A stretch of DNA of 64,000 nt, taken from Dyadobacter subterraneus. Its GTDB lineage: Bacteria > Bacteroidota > Bacteroidia > Cytophagales > Spirosomataceae. Each line of letters begins with the position of its first letter. The stretch's first letter is position 1. The notes under the pieces were generated by a model. The model saw nothing but the letters and a program-made list of their open reading frames with translations, searched no databases and had not been told where the DNA came from. Shown here one piece after another: positions 53,995 to 62,661 of the stretch. The stretch spans positions 2,232,001 through 2,296,000 of the forward strand of contig NZ_JACYGY010000001.1 in NCBI RefSeq assembly GCF_015221875.1, in the 5' to 3' direction. Both the position numbers and the translations under genes were made by a program.

Positions 53995-54558
53995 TCATGT
54001 TGATTTTCTTCTGATTTCGCTCAAACGGCCCGGGGAGATTTCCAAATAACTTGCAATGTCCTGAAGAAGAAGGCGGTGCGAAGGAAAATGCTGCTTGAAG
54101 ATCCTGTAAGCTTCCCGGCCGCCAAGCGAGCACAGGTAGGACCGTAGTTCGCCAAGGTTGCGGTCGGTCAGAAGCATTTTTGCCGAAAGTTTGGAGGCTT
54201 CCGGAAAAGTGTGGTAAAGGAAAATCAGACTGGCGCTGGTCAGTGTGGCCAGGCGGCTGTCTTCCAGAAGCACAATGTGTTCGGCGGTGAATGCAGGCGG
54301 TTGGACTCCCTTGGCCAGCAGCATGATTTCGCCCTGCTTCCAAAAACGTGTAATATGTTCTTTTCCATTTTGATCATAATAAACGCCTTTCGCCAGGCCT
54401 GATTCAATAAACCAGATTCCGGGGATGGCAGCGGTATGGCTGAGTACCTGACCTTTTTTCAGGTTTTTGCTGCTAATGGCAGCCTCCAGTGCAGCGCTGA
54501 ACTGCAAACTCAGCATGTATAAGCCCGATAGGTAAGCGGTGAGTTTTTGTTTTTTCAT
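53995..54558 (-). CDS. Crp/Fnr family regulator
   Basis: A 187-residue protein with a cyclic-nucleotide-binding-like barrel (LKKGQVLSHTAAIPGIWFIE, GLAKGVYYDQNGKEHITRFW) and a short C-terminal helix-turn-helix (LLLQDIASYLEISPGRLSEI). No Fnr-type Cys cluster is present and the cAMP-binding Arg-Thr is not clear, so the effector is unknown. It lies 10 bp downstream of the gene at 54569 and may regulate the surrounding cluster. Confidence 0.88.
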   Translation of the reverse strand: MKKQKLTAYLSGLYMLSLQFSAALEAAISSKNLKKGQVLSHTAAIPGIWFIESGLAKGVYYDQNGKEHITRFWKQGEIMLLAKGVQPPAFTAEHIVLLEDSRLATLTSASLIFLYHTFPEASKLSAKMLLTDRNLGELRSYLCSLGGREAYRIFKQHFPSHRLLLQDIASYLEISPGRLSEIRRKST

Positions 54559-54568
54559 ATTTGATTTA

Positions 54569-55759
54569 TTAATATTCCTTAAGCCATTTGATTACGGATT
54601 CCAGCGTCTGGATTGCAATTACCTTGTCGCGCTCTTCGAAAGTGTATGCTTTCGAGCGCATACTTTCCCAACTGATGTGCTGTCTTCGGACTGTGGATAA
54701 AAAAGGTGCAATGGCATGAAAAACTGCATTCATTGAAGTCGCCTTGATGATACGCAGTGAGTCCAGAGCCCGTAGAATGAGTGCGATCTGATCAACCGAA
54801 AGAAAGCACATAACCTTAAAGGGCTGCGGCTCAGGGGGCTGCTCTTCAGATGGCAGCGGTTTCATCTGCCACTGCTGTTTTGTTTCCAGATAAAGGATCT
54901 CCTGGCTGAACCAGTGATCGACCGTTTTGGCAAGATCTGGTTCGTCCTGGCTGAAGCGGGCACCGATCCTTCGGTGCATCTGGCTGAACTGCTTGCGGCT
55001 CAAAAGCAGCTGCTCAATTTTTTGAGGGATGGGTCCAACATCGTCTATTCTTCGGGCAATACTTTCTGTGTAATACCGAATAAAGGCGCGGCTGTTAAAA
55101 TTTAAATAAACCGAAATGTCTATCAGCGCATTGTGAATCTGGCTCTTTTCTTCCAGAAGGCCGATTTGACGAAGATTTTTTACCATTTCTTTTTTGTAAA
55201 AGATCTCTGCGAACGTGATACCGGGCAGCGTGCTTTCAAAATGGGTGAGTGTGCTCAGAAGGATGCCGATCAGATCCTGATTGCCATCCTGGTTCAAAAA
55301 AAGCGATTGTAAATGGCTGGCCTGTAAAGCGATCTCTTTTTTGGTTTCAGCAAGGTAGGCAGCCGGAACAATTTCCTGAGGCGGTATCATTCCGTTGAAA
55401 CGGGTCTCAAGAAAAGTAAGCAGCTCATAGATACTGCTTTTAAGATAATCTGAAACGGCAACCATAAGAACACTTTCGGAAGGGATTGCCAAAGCATTTT
55501 CACAGGCAAGATCCAGTAGTGCCAGCAGCCGGATGTGCTGCTGCCGTACAAATTGGTCTAGCTTTTGTCTGCCTGAAAGCTGCAGACCCACAGCATTCAG
55601 GTAGGAAAAGTATTGATGTTTTTGTTCATCGATTTTATCTTTTATTGCTTCAGATTGATTGCGCGTCAGCATAGGCTGCTGCTGATGGGACGTGCTTAGA
55701 GCAACTGTGATAATAAAATCCAGCCAGTCCAGCGTGTATGTTCTTGGGATCATGGGCAC
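54569..55759 (-). CDS. Hypothetical protein with an RteC-like C-terminal part
   Basis: A 396-residue mainly helical soluble protein. No named domain in the first 300 residues. The C-terminal 85 residues (VMCFLSVDQIALILRALDSL, IIKATSMNAVFHAIAPFLS, SMRSKAYTFEERDKVIAIQT) resemble the end of RteC-type regulators known from Bacteroides conjugative transposons. The resemblance is by pattern only. It is co-directional with the Crp/Fnr gene and downstream of the precursor peptide gene, separated by a strong terminator. Confidence 0.55.
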   Translation of the reverse strand: MPMIPRTYTLDWLDFIITVALSTSHQQQPMLTRNQSEAIKDKIDEQKHQYFSYLNAVGLQLSGRQKLDQFVRQQHIRLLALLDLACENALAIPSESVLMVAVSDYLKSSIYELLTFLETRFNGMIPPQEIVPAAYLAETKKEIALQASHLQSLFLNQDGNQDLIGILLSTLTHFESTLPGITFAEIFYKKEMVKNLRQIGLLEEKSQIHNALIDISVYLNFNSRAFIRYYTESIARRIDDVGPIPQKIEQLLLSRKQFSQMHRRIGARFSQDEPDLAKTVDHWFSQEILYLETKQQWQMKPLPSEEQPPEPQPFKVMCFLSVDQIALILRALDSLRIIKATSMNAVFHAIAPFLSTVRRQHISWESMRSKAYTFEERDKVIAIQTLESVIKWLKEY

Positions 55760-55867
55760 CTTGTTGGTTTAAACTTAAAATTTTCATTTAACTGAGGTTA
55801 GGTGAAAACCAGAGGAAGGAGGTAACGAAAGCTGCCGGTGCTGGGGCGGGTAGGCGGTTTAATGCAA

Positions 55868-55896
55868 AAGGCAGCTGCTTTGTTTGCAGCTGCCTT
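55868..55896 (-). terminator. Terminator of the precursor peptide gene
   Basis: AAGGCAGCTGC (55868-55878) and GCAGCTGCCTT (55886-55896) are perfect 11-bp complements with a 7-base loop, followed on the minus strand by TTTT. It begins 20 bp after the stop of the 47-residue gene and shows that this gene is a separate transcription unit. Confidence 0.85.
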
Positions 55897-55915
55897 CAAA
55901 GCGAATCCTGGAACC

Positions 55916-56059
55916 TTACCTGATTGCTGTAAAAGTACAGACCAGACCACTGGTGGTGATCGCGCTGGTATCAACGGGCCTGACCTGGCCCTGCCAGATA
56001 GCTCCTTTAAAACGGCAAATAATTTTTCTTTCCAGCTTTAAACGGACGTCTTGTTTCAT
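55916..56059 (-). CDS. Candidate class I lanthipeptide precursor peptide (LanA-like)
   Basis: A 47-residue gene. The leader-like part is basic and amphipathic (MKQDVRLKLERKIICRFKGA, resembling the KLxLxK leaders of Bacteroidota lanthipeptides). The C-terminal part VDTSAITTSGLVCTFTAIR holds two Ser, five Thr and one Cys in short spacing, as expected of a core that a LanB could dehydrate, with Cys41 able to form one thioether ring. It has a good ATG with an A-rich ribosome-binding region and its own terminator. The dehydratase gene lies 2.7 kb upstream on the same strand. No Gly-Gly or other clear cleavage motif is visible, so the leader boundary is unknown. Confidence 0.6.
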   Translation of the reverse strand: MKQDVRLKLERKIICRFKGAIWQGQVRPVDTSAITTSGLVCTFTAIR

Positions 56060-56136
56060 GATTTTTTAACTTTTAGTGAATGATAAATCAACACACAAAA
56101 CAAGCAGTGCAAAGACGGAGCTTTAAATTTTAGGGA

Positions 56137-56160
56137 TCAAAGCTGGTTTTCCGGCTTTGA
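56137..56160. promoter_or_regulatory. Hairpin or operator upstream of the precursor gene
   Basis: TCAAAGC (56137-56143) and GCTTTGA (56154-56160) pair, with GG/CC inside a T4 loop. The site is 78-101 bp upstream of the precursor start and about 100 bp upstream of the divergent gene at 56258. A regulator binding site is plausible; nothing proves it. Confidence 0.4.
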
Positions 56161-56257
56161 AATAGTCCTAATCAGATTTTAACGGTATAAACTTTTAACA
56201 GCACAGCAGTGAAATCTGCGGTCCGGACCAAAATAACCGGTACCAAAATTATATGTT

Positions 56258-56653
56258 ATGGAAAATATGATTATCCCAGACGATTATTTCTGTATATCAG
56301 AACCGCTTTGGACTTCTTTAATCAGCGGCAGTAATGCCGATCAGCAGTGTTTTCTGCTGGTTAGAAAGCTGCATTTTTCAGATGTACAGATTGTTAACCC
56401 AGAAGGAAGGATCCTTGGATATGACGCTGTCGAAGACTGCTTTTTTGATACCGGCCGCTATGATAGAGCCATTTCTAGCCATTTCGCGCAGACAGAAAGA
56501 GGTGGTTTGTCTATCCCGGTTTTAGGCTGGGCTGCTTTGCTTTATCTTTTAATCAGATTTTCAGCGGGCATTTTTCTTTCTATGCATGCAAGCAATCAGT
56601 TAAGGCCTCTTATCGAGCTGCCTTTTCTGGCTCCGCTGGGTGCTCTTTTGTAG
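56258..56653 (+). CDS. Hypothetical protein divergent from the precursor gene
   Basis: A 131-residue product with a soluble N-terminal part (MIIPDDYFCISEPLWTSLIS ... VNPEGRILGYDAVEDCFFDT) and one or two C-terminal hydrophobic segments (PVLGWAALLYLLIRFSAGIF, FLAPLGALL). No family is recognised. It runs opposite to its neighbours and is the only plus-strand gene between 53 and 63 kb. The context between a candidate lanthipeptide gene and a two-component system would allow an immunity or membrane accessory role, but this is speculation. Confidence 0.45.
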   Translation: MENMIIPDDYFCISEPLWTSLISGSNADQQCFLLVRKLHFSDVQIVNPEGRILGYDAVEDCFFDTGRYDRAISSHFAQTERGGLSIPVLGWAALLYLLIRFSAGIFLSMHASNQLRPLIELPFLAPLGALL

Positions 56654-56715
56654 TCAGATTGCCACGCTCGGCACTTTGATCTGGCGCCGGATACAATTGA
56701 AATGTAAAGTAAATG

Positions 56716-57861
56716 TCATGCAGAAGTTTCCCGGATTGGAATGCGCATGTGCACTGAGAAATCACTTTTTGTCTTGGTGATTTCGAAGGAGTGGTTACCG
56801 GGGAAATACATTTCCAGCCTTTTTCGGGTATTTTTAAGACCAATACCAGAGCCTCGTTCCTTTTTTTTATTGACCGGGTGCGTCGGGATTGAATTCGTTA
56901 TTTTAAAGCTGAGCCAGCCCGGTTCGGTTTTAAGCTCTATTTGCAGATGGCTGGACAGGTAGTTGGGATATACCCCGTGCTTAAAGGCGTTTTCGGTCAA
57001 CGTCAAAAGCACCAGTGTTGGGATTTGTTGCTGCTCTGTGAGCGGTCCGTTTTGAAACACGGATACTTCCAGCCGATTTGAAAAGCGCCTTGACTCCAGC
57101 TTCACGTAGCTAAGGACAATCTCAAATTCACCATGCAGACTGGTCCACTGATTTCTGGACTGACGCAGTGAAAACTGCAGTACATCGATCAGATTTTCGA
57201 GGTATTCTGCTACGCTTTTTTTGATGGGAAGAATTTCGGTATAGGCCGCATCAAGGGCGTTGAGAATAAAATGGGGTGATGGCTGTGATCTTAACGCGAC
57301 AAGTTCATTTTGAAGCTGCTGATTTTTTAGATCACGGCTCAATAGCTGAGCCCTTACGCCAAGCTTGATCATTTTAAGGCCTAACGGTAAAAAAAGCACC
57401 TGTATTTCCTGAAAATCGTAAATAAAGTAGAGCCACTCCACCCCGCTTCGTTGCCAGAACGGTTTACCATAAACGGATTGAAGAATTTTAAAGCCAGCAG
57501 AAAGGTTGCCTACTGCATAGAGCTGATCGAGCAGGTTAAAAACCAGCGCGGTAAAAAGATGCATCAGCGCCGCCATTGAAAGCAGTGTGGCCACAAAGAG
57601 CCTGCCACCACTGATGTAGCGTCTTAGGTAAAGGTAGACTGCCGTTGAGAGATAAAAAACAGGAATGAATCTAAAATAATAAAAGCTGTATGATACAATC
57701 CAGACCTTATTAAAATCAATATCCTTATAATGGGGCACAAAAAATGCCAGATGGAAAGCCAGGAAGGCCAGCCAGAACAGCAAATGATTTGCTATTCTTT
57801 GCCGGCCACTCTGACGCTCTATCAAGTATCTTCCAGCAAAGTCCTGTGAGAACTTATCCAT
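56716..57861 (-). CDS. LytS/YehU-type sensor histidine kinase
   Basis: A 381-residue membrane kinase. Four predicted membrane helices at residues about 25-150 (HLLFWLAFLAFHLAFFVPHY, VATLLSMAALMHLFTALVFN) are followed by a coiled linker and the His_kinase domain with PSPHFILNALDAAY (phospho-accepting His). The ATPase has the N-box ENAFKHGVYP and G-box GSGIGLKNTRKRLEMYFPG. ATG 57861 is chosen, 4 bp after the response regulator stop. It pairs with the LytR-type regulator upstream. Confidence 0.92.
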   Translation of the reverse strand: MDKFSQDFAGRYLIERQSGRQRIANHLLFWLAFLAFHLAFFVPHYKDIDFNKVWIVSYSFYYFRFIPVFYLSTAVYLYLRRYISGGRLFVATLLSMAALMHLFTALVFNLLDQLYAVGNLSAGFKILQSVYGKPFWQRSGVEWLYFIYDFQEIQVLFLPLGLKMIKLGVRAQLLSRDLKNQQLQNELVALRSQPSPHFILNALDAAYTEILPIKKSVAEYLENLIDVLQFSLRQSRNQWTSLHGEFEIVLSYVKLESRRFSNRLEVSVFQNGPLTEQQQIPTLVLLTLTENAFKHGVYPNYLSSHLQIELKTEPGWLSFKITNSIPTHPVNKKKERGSGIGLKNTRKRLEMYFPGNHSFEITKTKSDFSVHMRIPIRETSA

Positions 57862-57865
57862 AATA

Positions 57866-58690
57866 TTACATAAGCCTTTTAAAAATTTCGTTTCTGGCAT
57901 CGGCCGTGATCTTGGCCCGGTTACCATTGCTCATAATCAGCTCATTGCCTTCAATTTCAGAAATCTCATCGCGGTTTACAATGTAAGAACGGTGCGTGAG
58001 CACAAAGTTTTCCGGAAGGCCGTCACTTAGACTGCTCATCGTCAGCCTGGTTGTGTAAAAGCGGCTGCGGTTGTAAATGTGTACGTAATTGGCTTTGCTT
58101 TCAATCAGCACCAGTTCCTTGTATAGTATCGGAATAAGCTTTTTATGGTCCTTAATCCAAAGCGTTTTCTCATTAAAAACCACATGGTCTGTAGCTAGTG
58201 CAGCGGGATCTTGTTTTTTATTTTCCTGATGATCCGCCCTTACAGTTTCAACAGGATCAGCAGGCACAATTGGCAGGGGCGGCTCCGGTTGAAATCCTGA
58301 TATTTTTCTTTGGGTAAATCTGTTAAGTAGCTTATGCGCCGTTTTTACAAACTTTTTTGAGGTGACCGGTTTTAAAAGGAAATCGGCAACATCGTAGTCA
58401 AATCCGTCGACAGCGTACTCGACATGTGCCGTAGTTAGCACAACCAGCACGTTTTGCTTGTCAATAATCTCCAGCAGATCCAGTCCTGTCAAGTAGGGCA
58501 TATTCACATCCAGAAAAATTACGTCGGGTGTGAAGTGGGAAAGCACCTCAAGAGCCTCGACCCCATTCAGACAACTGCCTGCAAACCCCAGCCAGGGGAC
58601 GCTTTCCATGTGAAATTTAAGTGTGCTGTGCGCATGCGGCTCATCATCAATGATCAGACATTGTAAAGGTTTGATTTCATCTTCTTTCAT
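57866..58690 (-). CDS. LytR/AlgR family response regulator (LytTR output)
   Basis: A 274-residue regulator. The receiver has the acidic pair in CLIIDDEPHAH, phospho-acceptor D61 (VIFLDVNMPYLTG) and Lys in FLLKPVTSKKF. A Pro-rich linker of about 40 residues leads to the LytTR DNA-binding domain (VLIESKANYVHIYNRSRFYT, LPENFVLTHRSYIVNRDEIS). It is first in the operon with the kinase and 105 bp downstream of lanB. It may control the peptide locus. Confidence 0.93.
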   Translation of the reverse strand: MKEDEIKPLQCLIIDDEPHAHSTLKFHMESVPWLGFAGSCLNGVEALEVLSHFTPDVIFLDVNMPYLTGLDLLEIIDKQNVLVVLTTAHVEYAVDGFDYDVADFLLKPVTSKKFVKTAHKLLNRFTQRKISGFQPEPPLPIVPADPVETVRADHQENKKQDPAALATDHVVFNEKTLWIKDHKKLIPILYKELVLIESKANYVHIYNRSRFYTTRLTMSSLSDGLPENFVLTHRSYIVNRDEISEIEGNELIMSNGNRAKITADARNEIFKRLM

Positions 58691-58795
58691 CGCTTACTTC
58701 GTTTAAGTTAATAGTTTCTACGAATGCTGCGGCTAATTGTCTGGTTAATGGTCTATAAGTGAATTTAAATAGTTGACCGGTTACATGCAAACGAA

Positions 58796-61700
58796 TTATA
58801 CTGAAATTTTCAGATGTTGGTAATATTTCCATGCAGAGTCGTAAAACTTCTCTAAATAGTGATAGATGACTAATTCTTGGCGCCGCTGCTCAGCACTAAA
58901 CCAGCGGTTCAGATGCATGTGTATTAAATGAGCAGTGAGCTCATGTCTTGCCGGTAGATCAAGCTTGTGGTGGTGTTGAAGAATTAAACCGAACGCCTTG
59001 GTTCTGTCTTCAAAAAGTTTACTGAGCCTGATATCGTCAGATAAGAGCGAAGCCGAGTCGCTCATCACTGCTGAGATCTTTATTTTTTCTAGCCGGTAAT
59101 TGTGGTCCATAACCACAAGATCCTCAGCAGTGTCAAGTTCTTCTGCCAGGGTTTTATGAAGTTTTTTAACAAGCTCAATTTTGGAACCCAGATCAAGGCC
59201 TAATGCAGAAAACAGCTCGTCCGCTGAGCGCAGCGCTGCAAGCCAGTACGTATCCGGGTCTATATTTTGCCGAAGTAGCGGCAAAGCGTGGCTGACAAAT
59301 ATGCTGTCATAAAAAAATAGCGATTCCACAGCATCATAATCCAGCATGTGATAGCGTTCCAACTCTCTTTGGTAAGTCTCTATTTGCATTTTTGAAACGG
59401 ACTGCTCACGAAGACTCTGAGCCATGACCGGGTGCAGGCGGGATAAAACCAGTATCCAGAAATCGGGGCTGCTTCCATGAAAAAAGCGGATTCTTAAATG
59501 TGGTGCCGGATCCTGGTAGCGGACAAAAAACCATTTTTCGATCTGCTTACTTTCAATCAGCGTGTTACAAAGCGGCGCTATATAAGTTTCAAGAATCTGG
59601 TCTGAGTTGCCCTGAGAGCAGTAAATTTTTACATAAAGCCACTGGCTTCCGACGCTAAAATCTACACCGGCGTTTTGCTGAGCTGTGGCTTTTTGTTTTG
59701 TATACGACGGTCCAAGCCGGTTTTGTGAACTTGCCGCTTTAAAAGGGATAATAATTTCATTGGCAACAGCCTGGCCCTGATCCCTTAGCCAGCTGCGGGA
59801 GCCCTGCAGGTACTCGGTCAGGATGATTCGTCCGTTTTTTTTTACAAATTCTTTTAGCAGCACCATTGCAGGTATGCTTTTCGCATCGATCAGAAGCTGA
59901 TGGTCGGCCTCGCCGATTTGAAAATAACGGGGGATACTAAGCTTTCTGCTTATTTTCTGCCAGGCTGCCACCGGTTCTGCTGTGGTCTCGATGAACTCTT
60001 CAAGGACTGTTTTATCAAGGTTCCAGCAGGCCTTGCTAAGAATCCAGTGTTTGTAGCTGACTCTGGGAAGCCTTGGCATCTGCGAAAGCGATCCCCAATC
60101 CCAATGCAGGTAGGCGCCTGCGCTGTGCTGAGAGAATTCACATAGAAACCGGTAAAGGGGAAGGCCGTTTCTATAATCGTGCGCACTGGTAAGCATTGGG
60201 ATGACATGCCTTTCAAGCCGCTTGCTGGTCAATAAAAGCTGCTTCCCATCGGAGCTGATCATCAGATCATCCGGGGTGATCTGAAAATGCAGATCTTTAT
60301 TACTTATGGAAAGATAAGGGATTTCGTAGGTTCTTATTTCAGCTCTTGCCATAATATTGGCCTCTTTAAAACCTGGAAAGTGACTGATCTCTGCATAGAC
60401 AGCATCTTTTAAAGCGGTCTGCTGCGTGCCGGTAGCCTGCTTCAAAAGGCCTGCAAGCTGCTTGTCGCTGCTGCTTAAACGGCTGATTAAATTCAGTGAT
60501 GAGGGGCCGCCCATACCCTTAAATTCGAAATTAAAATACCCTTGGTCCATTTCCTTTTCAGTACGCGCCAGAATACTTCCAAACAAATAAAATTCAGAAG
60601 GAAAATTATCCTTTGCTTTCACGCTGTGCTCAGCCAATATTGACTCTGTAAGCCTAATGCTCCATTCGTTATTTGAAAGCGCCTTCTGATAGGCTTCCTG
60701 AGCAAAGCGATTTACTTTTTGTTCTTTCGAGATTTTTGCCGGATTTTGCTGTAATCCCTCCAAGAGCGGAAAGATTCCTCGTGCACCGGGTTTTAAAGTG
60801 CCATAACCTACGCCATAGTCAAAATCAAGCGCCTGCAAAAGCGGAACCTTTTTTTGCCCGTAGCGTTCGTAAAGAGCACTGGCAAAATTGTCAAGGTCTG
60901 TAAATGATGGTTTTTGCATCAGTGGGCTTAGCTCTTGCATATCTTTTAAAATCAAGCTGATCACCCGTTGGCTAAGTGTGCATAATTCTGTTTTAAAGCG
61001 AACATCAGCCCGGATCAGATTTTTGGCGCTAAATGAAGGAAATGCTTTTTGAAGCATATCTTTAAGCTTTGTGTGCTGCTTTTCGATTGCTTCCGGCTTT
61101 AAGAGAAAATTCTGAAAGGTTTTAAGTATCTCGGATTCGCGGGATTGGTGATGACTCTGAAAGGTGCGCACAAAGCGCTCAATAAAATCCTCACCGGTAA
61201 TGTTAAGCATGTGACTGCTGACAAGCAGCTGCGCCTGGATCAAATCTGCTATCCAATCATAGGCCTGCTGCTGATTTATTTTTTCCTTCAGTAGGATATC
61301 AATAAGCTCAGCGGGCGTAGCACCGTTTCTTGCAAATGATAAGATTTTCTCCAGTAAAACATCTGCGTTTATTTCAGAAAGTATAAAATCTGTCTGTGCT
61401 CCCTGAACTTCTCTATACAGGTAACGGTAATAGCCAGCCACCCTGTATAGAGAAGTGTTTGGGAAGTATTTGGAATTTGTGTCAGCTAGCGGTTCATTAC
61501 TGATTATCTGGCTGGTCAGCTCATATGCGAGCTGCATGTCAGCCTTTGTAAAACATATCAGTCGATCTGTTTTAGGAAAGCGTACATGGGTGACTTCCTT
61601 AAAGCTACCCGGGAAATAACCTGCAAAAAGACCAAATGGCGTACAGCGTGTGGCAGATCTTATCAAATACTTGTAAAGCGTATAGATCACCTTTTTCTTA

Positions 61701-61921
61701 TTGCCAATGGGTTCATCTCCAAGAAAAGCAAGCATCAGATCATGAAGCTGTGGGGAGGCAAGATAAATTCCTTGCTGCAGGATCGGGTCGGAAAAGATCG
61801 TCTTAAGTCCGAGCTCCAAAGCGTTTTCATTCTCTGAGATCTTCTTTTGAAAGTCATAATAGGCTTGCATGGAAAGAAGAGGCCTTCTTAAAATGAAAAA
61901 TTGGTGCGTTTTGATGTTCAT
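58796..61921 (-). CDS. Class I lanthipeptide dehydratase (LanB)
   Basis: A 1041-residue full-length LanB. The N-terminal glutamylation domain has the family start FFILRRPLLSMQAYYDF and YTLYKYLIRSATRCTPFGLF (Arg residues and the RATPFGLF-like motif). A SpaB-type C-terminal elimination domain occupies about residues 760-1030 (GSQWLYVKIYCSQGNSDQIL ... IEKWFFVRYQDPAPHLRIRF ... HLIHMHLNRWFSAEQRRQEL). Such enzymes use glutamyl-tRNA to dehydrate Ser and Thr in a precursor. Both domains are in one protein, unlike the split enzymes of thiopeptide loci. No LanC is adjacent. A strong palindrome lies just upstream of the start. Confidence 0.93.
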   Translation of the reverse strand: MNIKTHQFFILRRPLLSMQAYYDFQKKISENENALELGLKTIFSDPILQQGIYLASPQLHDLMLAFLGDEPIGNKKKVIYTLYKYLIRSATRCTPFGLFAGYFPGSFKEVTHVRFPKTDRLICFTKADMQLAYELTSQIISNEPLADTNSKYFPNTSLYRVAGYYRYLYREVQGAQTDFILSEINADVLLEKILSFARNGATPAELIDILLKEKINQQQAYDWIADLIQAQLLVSSHMLNITGEDFIERFVRTFQSHHQSRESEILKTFQNFLLKPEAIEKQHTKLKDMLQKAFPSFSAKNLIRADVRFKTELCTLSQRVISLILKDMQELSPLMQKPSFTDLDNFASALYERYGQKKVPLLQALDFDYGVGYGTLKPGARGIFPLLEGLQQNPAKISKEQKVNRFAQEAYQKALSNNEWSIRLTESILAEHSVKAKDNFPSEFYLFGSILARTEKEMDQGYFNFEFKGMGGPSSLNLISRLSSSDKQLAGLLKQATGTQQTALKDAVYAEISHFPGFKEANIMARAEIRTYEIPYLSISNKDLHFQITPDDLMISSDGKQLLLTSKRLERHVIPMLTSAHDYRNGLPLYRFLCEFSQHSAGAYLHWDWGSLSQMPRLPRVSYKHWILSKACWNLDKTVLEEFIETTAEPVAAWQKISRKLSIPRYFQIGEADHQLLIDAKSIPAMVLLKEFVKKNGRIILTEYLQGSRSWLRDQGQAVANEIIIPFKAASSQNRLGPSYTKQKATAQQNAGVDFSVGSQWLYVKIYCSQGNSDQILETYIAPLCNTLIESKQIEKWFFVRYQDPAPHLRIRFFHGSSPDFWILVLSRLHPVMAQSLREQSVSKMQIETYQRELERYHMLDYDAVESLFFYDSIFVSHALPLLRQNIDPDTYWLAALRSADELFSALGLDLGSKIELVKKLHKTLAEELDTAEDLVVMDHNYRLEKIKISAVMSDSASLLSDDIRLSKLFEDRTKAFGLILQHHHKLDLPARHELTAHLIHMHLNRWFSAEQRRQELVIYHYLEKFYDSAWKYYQHLKISV

Positions 61922-61929
61922 AACAGTCT

Positions 61930-61961
61930 GATTATAAGATTGATGTTCGAATCTTATAATC
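61930..61961. promoter_or_regulatory. Perfect 12-bp palindrome directly before lanB
   Basis: GATTATAAGATT (61930-61941) and AATCTTATAATC (61950-61961) are exact complements around an 8-base spacer, and the nearer arm begins 9 bases before the lanB start codon. On the RNA this hairpin would cover the ribosome-binding region; on DNA it is a typical operator. Which applies cannot be told from sequence. Confidence 0.65.
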
Positions 61962-62267
61962 CATGTAATGAATTTTTAATCTGTGGGACGAATCCTATAT
62001 TTACGCTTTGAAATCTGAGGTTTCTGCTTTTAAAGCATTTGGAACAAAGCAGATCCGCATTACCTTGGATACAACCAGGCCAGGCTTTTTCACTGCTTTG
62101 ATTAATAGCTTTCAATATTATTGGGAAATAAGCTTATTTGAATCAATCTGGTGCTGGTGTAGATTAACTGGCTTATTATGCTTCACCAAATGGCCAAAGC
62201 TGTAATTTAGGCCGTGAGATTATCGATGTTATAATTTTAAGAATCTGACCTGGCCCTCTCGTTGAGC
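61962..62267. other. Gene-free spacer upstream of lanB
   Basis: No further small precursor gene was found on the minus strand, and the plus-strand frame at 62008-62205 begins with TTG and has no coding character. It probably holds the lanB promoter; no clear TAnnTTTG was located. Confidence 0.4.
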
Positions 62268-62642
62268 TTACTTTGACTTACCTAAAATTCTACTGGTTAA
62301 TTCCTCAAATCGGATAATAGCCGTTATCCATACCAAGGCCTCAATGGCCATAGGGAATTTAATGTTTTGCTGATGCTGCAGATGCGTAGCAATGGCGCCG
62401 CCTAAATAAGAAGACAGCAGCAGTGTTCCCAGTATTGCTGTTCTTGGATGCACAAATAATACGACCGATAAAATCTCGATGACTCCCAGGAGCGAATAAG
62501 TACTTGCTGATAGCCCAAACGAAGCGCCCATTTGCAAAGCATGTTCACTTGCTGTAATCTTGTCTACCGCTGATGCGCCAAGCGTTAAGCCGATGATTCC
62601 GCTTAACACCCAGCTGATAATATTTTTTGTCTTTGCTGTCAT
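62268..62642 (-). CDS. DoxX family membrane protein
   Basis: A 124-residue four-helix membrane protein (IISWVLSGIIGLTLGASAVD, LGVIEILSVVLFVHPRTAIL, GTLLLSSYLGGAIATHLQHQ, AIEALVWITAIIRFEELTSR) of the DoxX/DoxD-like type. It is 19 bp downstream of an SDR gene divergent from an HxlR regulator, the same kind of set as at 24.3-26.3 kb. The family is linked to membrane redox complexes; the exact role is unknown. Confidence 0.9.
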   Translation of the reverse strand: MTAKTKNIISWVLSGIIGLTLGASAVDKITASEHALQMGASFGLSASTYSLLGVIEILSVVLFVHPRTAILGTLLLSSYLGGAIATHLQHQQNIKFPMAIEALVWITAIIRFEELTSRILGKSK

Positions 62643-62661
62643 TTTCTAGCCGGTTATTTTT

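Noticed and set aside
55838..56069. Plus-strand frames over the precursor peptide region
   Set aside because: They run across the terminator hairpin and are antisense to the candidate lanthipeptide gene.
62008..62205. Plus-strand 65-codon frame as a second precursor peptide
   Set aside because: It begins with TTG, lacks a ribosome-binding context and has no Ser/Thr/Cys-rich tail.
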